Shown piece after piece: positions 42,514-44,892 of a stretch of 44,892 bases of DNA (positions are counted from its first letter, which is position 1; every line of letters starts with the position of its first letter). This DNA comes from Bacteroidota bacterium (lineage in GTDB: Bacteria > Bacteroidota > Bacteroidia > Palsa-948), in contig JACQAL010000033.1 in assembly GCA_016195025.1 (NCBI GenBank), positions 1-44,892 of the forward strand. The letters run 5' to 3'. The notes beneath the pieces were generated by a model. It ran no database searches. It had not been told where the DNA came from and saw only the letters and a program-made list of their open reading frames with translations. The translations under genes were made by a program, and so were the position numbers.

Positions 42514-44892
42514 ATGAACAACAAATTTATGGCTCTGTATCCCGAAAAAATCGGGACGTTCGTGCTGAGAGCGCTCCTGCCTGCGGCAGGCAAGTTCTCT
42601 CTCTCTCTGATTTTTTCTCTCGGCATTTTCCCCCTTCTTGAAGGGGGTGCAGGGGGATGTAAAGCGCAAACCCTTTCCGCCAACCTGCAATCGTTCAGCA
42701 TTCTTTCCGGCTCATCGGTTACATCAGTTCAAACCACCGATGTGAACGGAAACGTGGGCGCAGTGGGAACGGTTGATTCCACCGTAAAAGCAGGCGGCAC
42801 GGTTACCGGCAGCGTTTGCGTGCTTTCAACCGCGCTTGATAGTTTGCAGAAAATACAACAGGCATTTTTTAACAAGCAGGCGCAGACCATTTCGCAAACC
42901 AACGTGAGCAACACCACTTACACAGCGGGAACTTATTCTTTTCCTTCTTCGCTCACCATGCAAGACCAGATTATTCTCACAGGCGATTCCACCGCCAAAT
43001 TTATTTTTAACATAAACGGCTCGCTCACCTTTGATGCGCAACTTGTTTTAAGCGGAAGCGTGCGCGCGGAAAACATTTTTTTCAATGCCGATTCATCCGT
43101 TCAGATTCTCGACAGCGCGCGTATTTGCGGAACTATTCTTTGCAGCGGAACTATTTCGTGCATGACGGATTGCTTTCTAAAAAACGCCCGTCTGCTGAGT
43201 GCCGACAGCGTGAACATGATTGCTCCCGCAGATACGCTCGGCATCATAAGTAAACAATTAATTTCTTTCGGCAGCACGTGCGGGTGCGCCATTGATTTGG
43301 GAAATAAAGATACCTGCGCGAATAATCAGATAACTTCCGATAATGAACTATGGCTAAAATTTATTCCTGATTCTGAACAGGTAGAAATTTCTGTTAGAGA
43401 TAATAATGCACAGATTGGAAATGATACGTTATTTATTTTTAAAGGAAACTGCAATGAGTATTTTTTCTTCTCATGTATTGCGAATCATGGTAATACTAGT
43501 GAATTTAAATCTTCATTTGATTCAATTCCTTTTACACCCGGTGCTAACTATTTATTACGCCTGAAAACTACTCTTTTGAATTCTTCATTTTCTTTTTGTA
43601 TAAGTAATCTCAGCAATAAATTTCATGTAAGCAGTGCTGGTCCATGTAGTAGTAATAATTGCAATTCTGTAAATTGTTCCACTTCTACTTGCGAGTTAAT
43701 TGCTAATGGAGATTTTACAAATAACTTTACTCCCCCTAGCGGACAAAATCCTTTTTATTCTTGCGATGTTTGTTGCTGGAAGGACGGATGGGGTTCACCT
43801 AGTATTAATACTATTAATAATCCCCCTCCACCCCCATTATCACCATCGTACGCTGTATTAGGTACAATGATTGGAGTTTGTAACTCTAATCCTGCTCATA
43901 TAAGCGATGCTATGTATGTTCCAATAAATGTTCAAAGTAGGAATTATATTTTGTCTTATTACGATCGCGTTAACTGTTGTGACCAAAATATGATGCCGGA
44001 ATCTATAGATGCTTTTGTAGGAATAGGAAACTTATCGGTTAATGCCGGAATTCCATCCGGGCAGCAATGTGAAAATATTCCCGCTAATTATCAGGAAATT
44101 GTTGGACCAACAATTGGAAATAATTATGTAAACAATAAAACATGGACACAAAAAATATTTTGTTTTAAAGTAAATTATCCTTACTTGGATTTATTTTTTT
44201 TCCCGCGTGGCGGGACATCTAAAACAGTATACAATTGGTTTGTTGATGGGGTTAGTTTAATACCTTTTGATCCAACATTTATAACTAATGTAACAATTTG
44301 CAGCGGTTCTTCTGTGCAACTTATTTCATCGCCTTGCTGGCAGCAATTACAGGCATTAGGCGTTACTGCAAGTTGGACTTCTACTCCTGCGGGATTTACA
44401 TCTACAAGTTTTACTCCGACTGTTAGTCCGCAAAGTCCCACTGTTTATACGGTTACCTTCAAAGGTCCTGGCGGATGCACTTCTAATTCTGGTACCACTA
44501 CGGTCAATGTACAAGGACCAACAATAAGTTTTGCTGCTGATAACGGTGTTCATTGTTTATCTTCCTTGAATCTTGTTCAATTTACGAGCACGATTATAGG
44601 CGTATCGCCATTCACAATTCATTGGGATTTCGGTGACCCTGCTTCTGGTCCGAACAACTCTTCTATAATACTAAATCCTACTCATTCTTATTTTTCAACC
44701 AGTAGCGGTCCAGGAATTTATCAGATAGGATTAACAGTAACCGATGCCAGCGGATGCTCTACAACTGTTTGCCATCCTGTAGAAATTGCTCCTTGCTGTT
44801 ATCAGAAATCCGATTTTGATGTACAGCAGGATATTTCCCTAACTACACAAACATGGCAGCAACCTCCTTTTAATGGATATTGCAATTCATGC
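42514..44892 (+). CDS. Large secreted protein with DUF3494 ice-binding-like domain and PKD-like modules, 3'-truncated
   Basis: 793 complete codons, open to the window end. After an odd signal region (LSLIFSLGIFPLLEGGAGGC), residues 55-235 match the DUF3494 ice-binding pattern: SFSILSGSSVTSVQTTDVNG, NVGAVGTVDSTVKAGGTV, TTYTAGTYSFPSSLTMQDQI, KFIFNINGSLTFDAQLVLSG and VQILDSARICGTILCSGTIS. Next is a Cys-rich region (250-560; CDVCCWKDGWGSP) and modules ending in a PKD domain (IHWDFGDPASG near 700, IYQIGLTVTDASGCSTT). PKD and gliding-type ends are usual in T9SS adhesins, so a C-terminal sorting domain is expected beyond the window. In such non-polar adhesins the DUF3494 fold may serve adhesion rather than ice binding. 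Codon use becomes more A/T-rich after about 43300. Confidence 0.85.
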   Translation, partial: MNNKFMALYPEKIGTFVLRALLPAAGKFSLSLIFSLGIFPLLEGGAGGCKAQTLSANLQSFSILSGSSVTSVQTTDVNGNVGAVGTVDSTVKAGGTVTGSVCVLSTALDSLQKIQQAFFNKQAQTISQTNVSNTTYTAGTYSFPSSLTMQDQIILTGDSTAKFIFNINGSLTFDAQLVLSGSVRAENIFFNADSSVQILDSARICGTILCSGTISCMTDCFLKNARLLSADSVNMIAPADTLGIISKQLISFGSTCGCAIDLGNKDTCANNQITSDNELWLKFIPDSEQVEISVRDNNAQIGNDTLFIFKGNCNEYFFFSCIANHGNTSEFKSSFDSIPFTPGANYLLRLKTTLLNSSFSFCISNLSNKFHVSSAGPCSSNNCNSVNCSTSTCELIANGDFTNNFTPPSGQNPFYSCDVCCWKDGWGSPSINTINNPPPPPLSPSYAVLGTMIGVCNSNPAHISDAMYVPINVQSRNYILSYYDRVNCCDQNMMPESIDAFVGIGNLSVNAGIPSGQQCENIPANYQEIVGPTIGNNYVNNKTWTQKIFCFKVNYPYLDLFFFPRGGTSKTVYNWFVDGVSLIPFDPTFITNVTICSGSSVQLISSPCWQQLQALGVTASWTSTPAGFTSTSFTPTVSPQSPTVYTVTFKGPGGCTSNSGTTTVNVQGPTISFAADNGVHCLSSLNLVQFTSTIIGVSPFTIHWDFGDPASGPNNSSIILNPTHSYFSTSSGPGIYQIGLTVTDASGCSTTVCHPVEIAPCCYQKSDFDVQQDISLTTQTWQQPPFNGYCNSC
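42540..42647. repeat. Cluster of three palindromes in a signal-peptide coding region
   Basis: TCCCGA-5-TCGGGA (42540-42556), TGCCTGCGGCAGGCA (42578-42592) and CCCCCTTC-TT-GAAGGGGG (42630-42647). Each resembles a dispersed Bacteroidota palindrome. Together they supply much of codons 10-45 of the surface protein. Confidence 0.85.

Noticed and set aside
43300-44892. Shift to more A/T-rich codons as a horizontal-transfer boundary
   Set aside because: The reading frame and surface-protein character continue unbroken; repetitive adhesin modules often differ in composition.

Overview
The window is chromosomal DNA from a member of the Bacteroidota. The evidence is a type IX secretion (T9SS) set (a PorP/SprF membrane protein, a type A sorting domain, a type B gliding-associated C-terminus with SprB-type repeats), a DUF5723-like outer-membrane protein, Bacteroidota-style promoters (TAnnTTTG, sometimes with TTTG about 20 bases upstream), little sign of Shine-Dalgarno sites, and the palindromic repeats and TPR/cyclase/PP2C signalling proteins typical of the phylum. 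The class cannot be fixed by eye. There is one tRNA (Glu, TTC). No rRNA, CRISPR array, integrase, transposase or phage block was seen.

Layout. 1-1739: an orphan protein cut by the window edge, a short heptad-repeat ORF made of a 21-bp tandem array, a striking four-half-site operator, a small LuxR-type regulator and a small zinc-ribbon-like protein. 1764-5316: gyrB and, divergently, kynurenine 3-monooxygenase. 5313-11665 (minus): era, der, a 7TM-sensor PP2C phosphatase and a TPR adenylate cyclase, with tRNA-Glu and its terminator upstream. 11842-17629: an unknown conserved protein, a secreted GH18/CUB/T9SS protein with an outer-membrane barrel partner, and a membrane coiled-coil protein. 17759-23140 (minus): purL (apparently broken), a TPR protein, a gliding-type surface protein, SprF and MtgA, tightly packed. 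23293-28991: two more PP2C phosphatase genes with a stray linker fragment between them, a glycosyltransferase and a polytopic membrane protein. 29016-35318 (plus): permease-SDR and Rieske oxygenase-amidohydrolase-CAP operons. 35321-38955: a second TPR adenylate cyclase, futalosine hydrolase (mqnB), and a PTPS-folE pterin pair. 38956-41884: the DUF5723-like protein, then a second 21-bp array abutting a second orphan protein. 41987-44892: a degenerate XRE-type HTH and a large surface protein with an ice-binding-like (DUF3494) domain and PKD-like modules that runs off the window.

Themes. (1) Two cassettes about 40 kb apart pair an unrelated orphan protein with a small HTH gene and a 21-bp tandem array whose units carry a roughly 10-bp dyad core. 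(2) Seven-base tandem arrays lie inside coding sequence in six genes, four of them in signal peptides; in SprF the array directly follows the start codon, so slippage would shift the frame. (3) Palindromic elements sit inside genes (both cyclases, mqnB, the 15561 barrel protein, the 42514 protein). (4) Several genes have a TAnnTTTG -7 box only 4-7 bases before the ATG, suggesting leaderless mRNAs. (5) cAMP synthesis and serine/threonine dephosphorylation genes are concentrated here: two near-identical cyclase modules and three PP2C modules. All functional calls come from reading motifs by eye; no database search was run.
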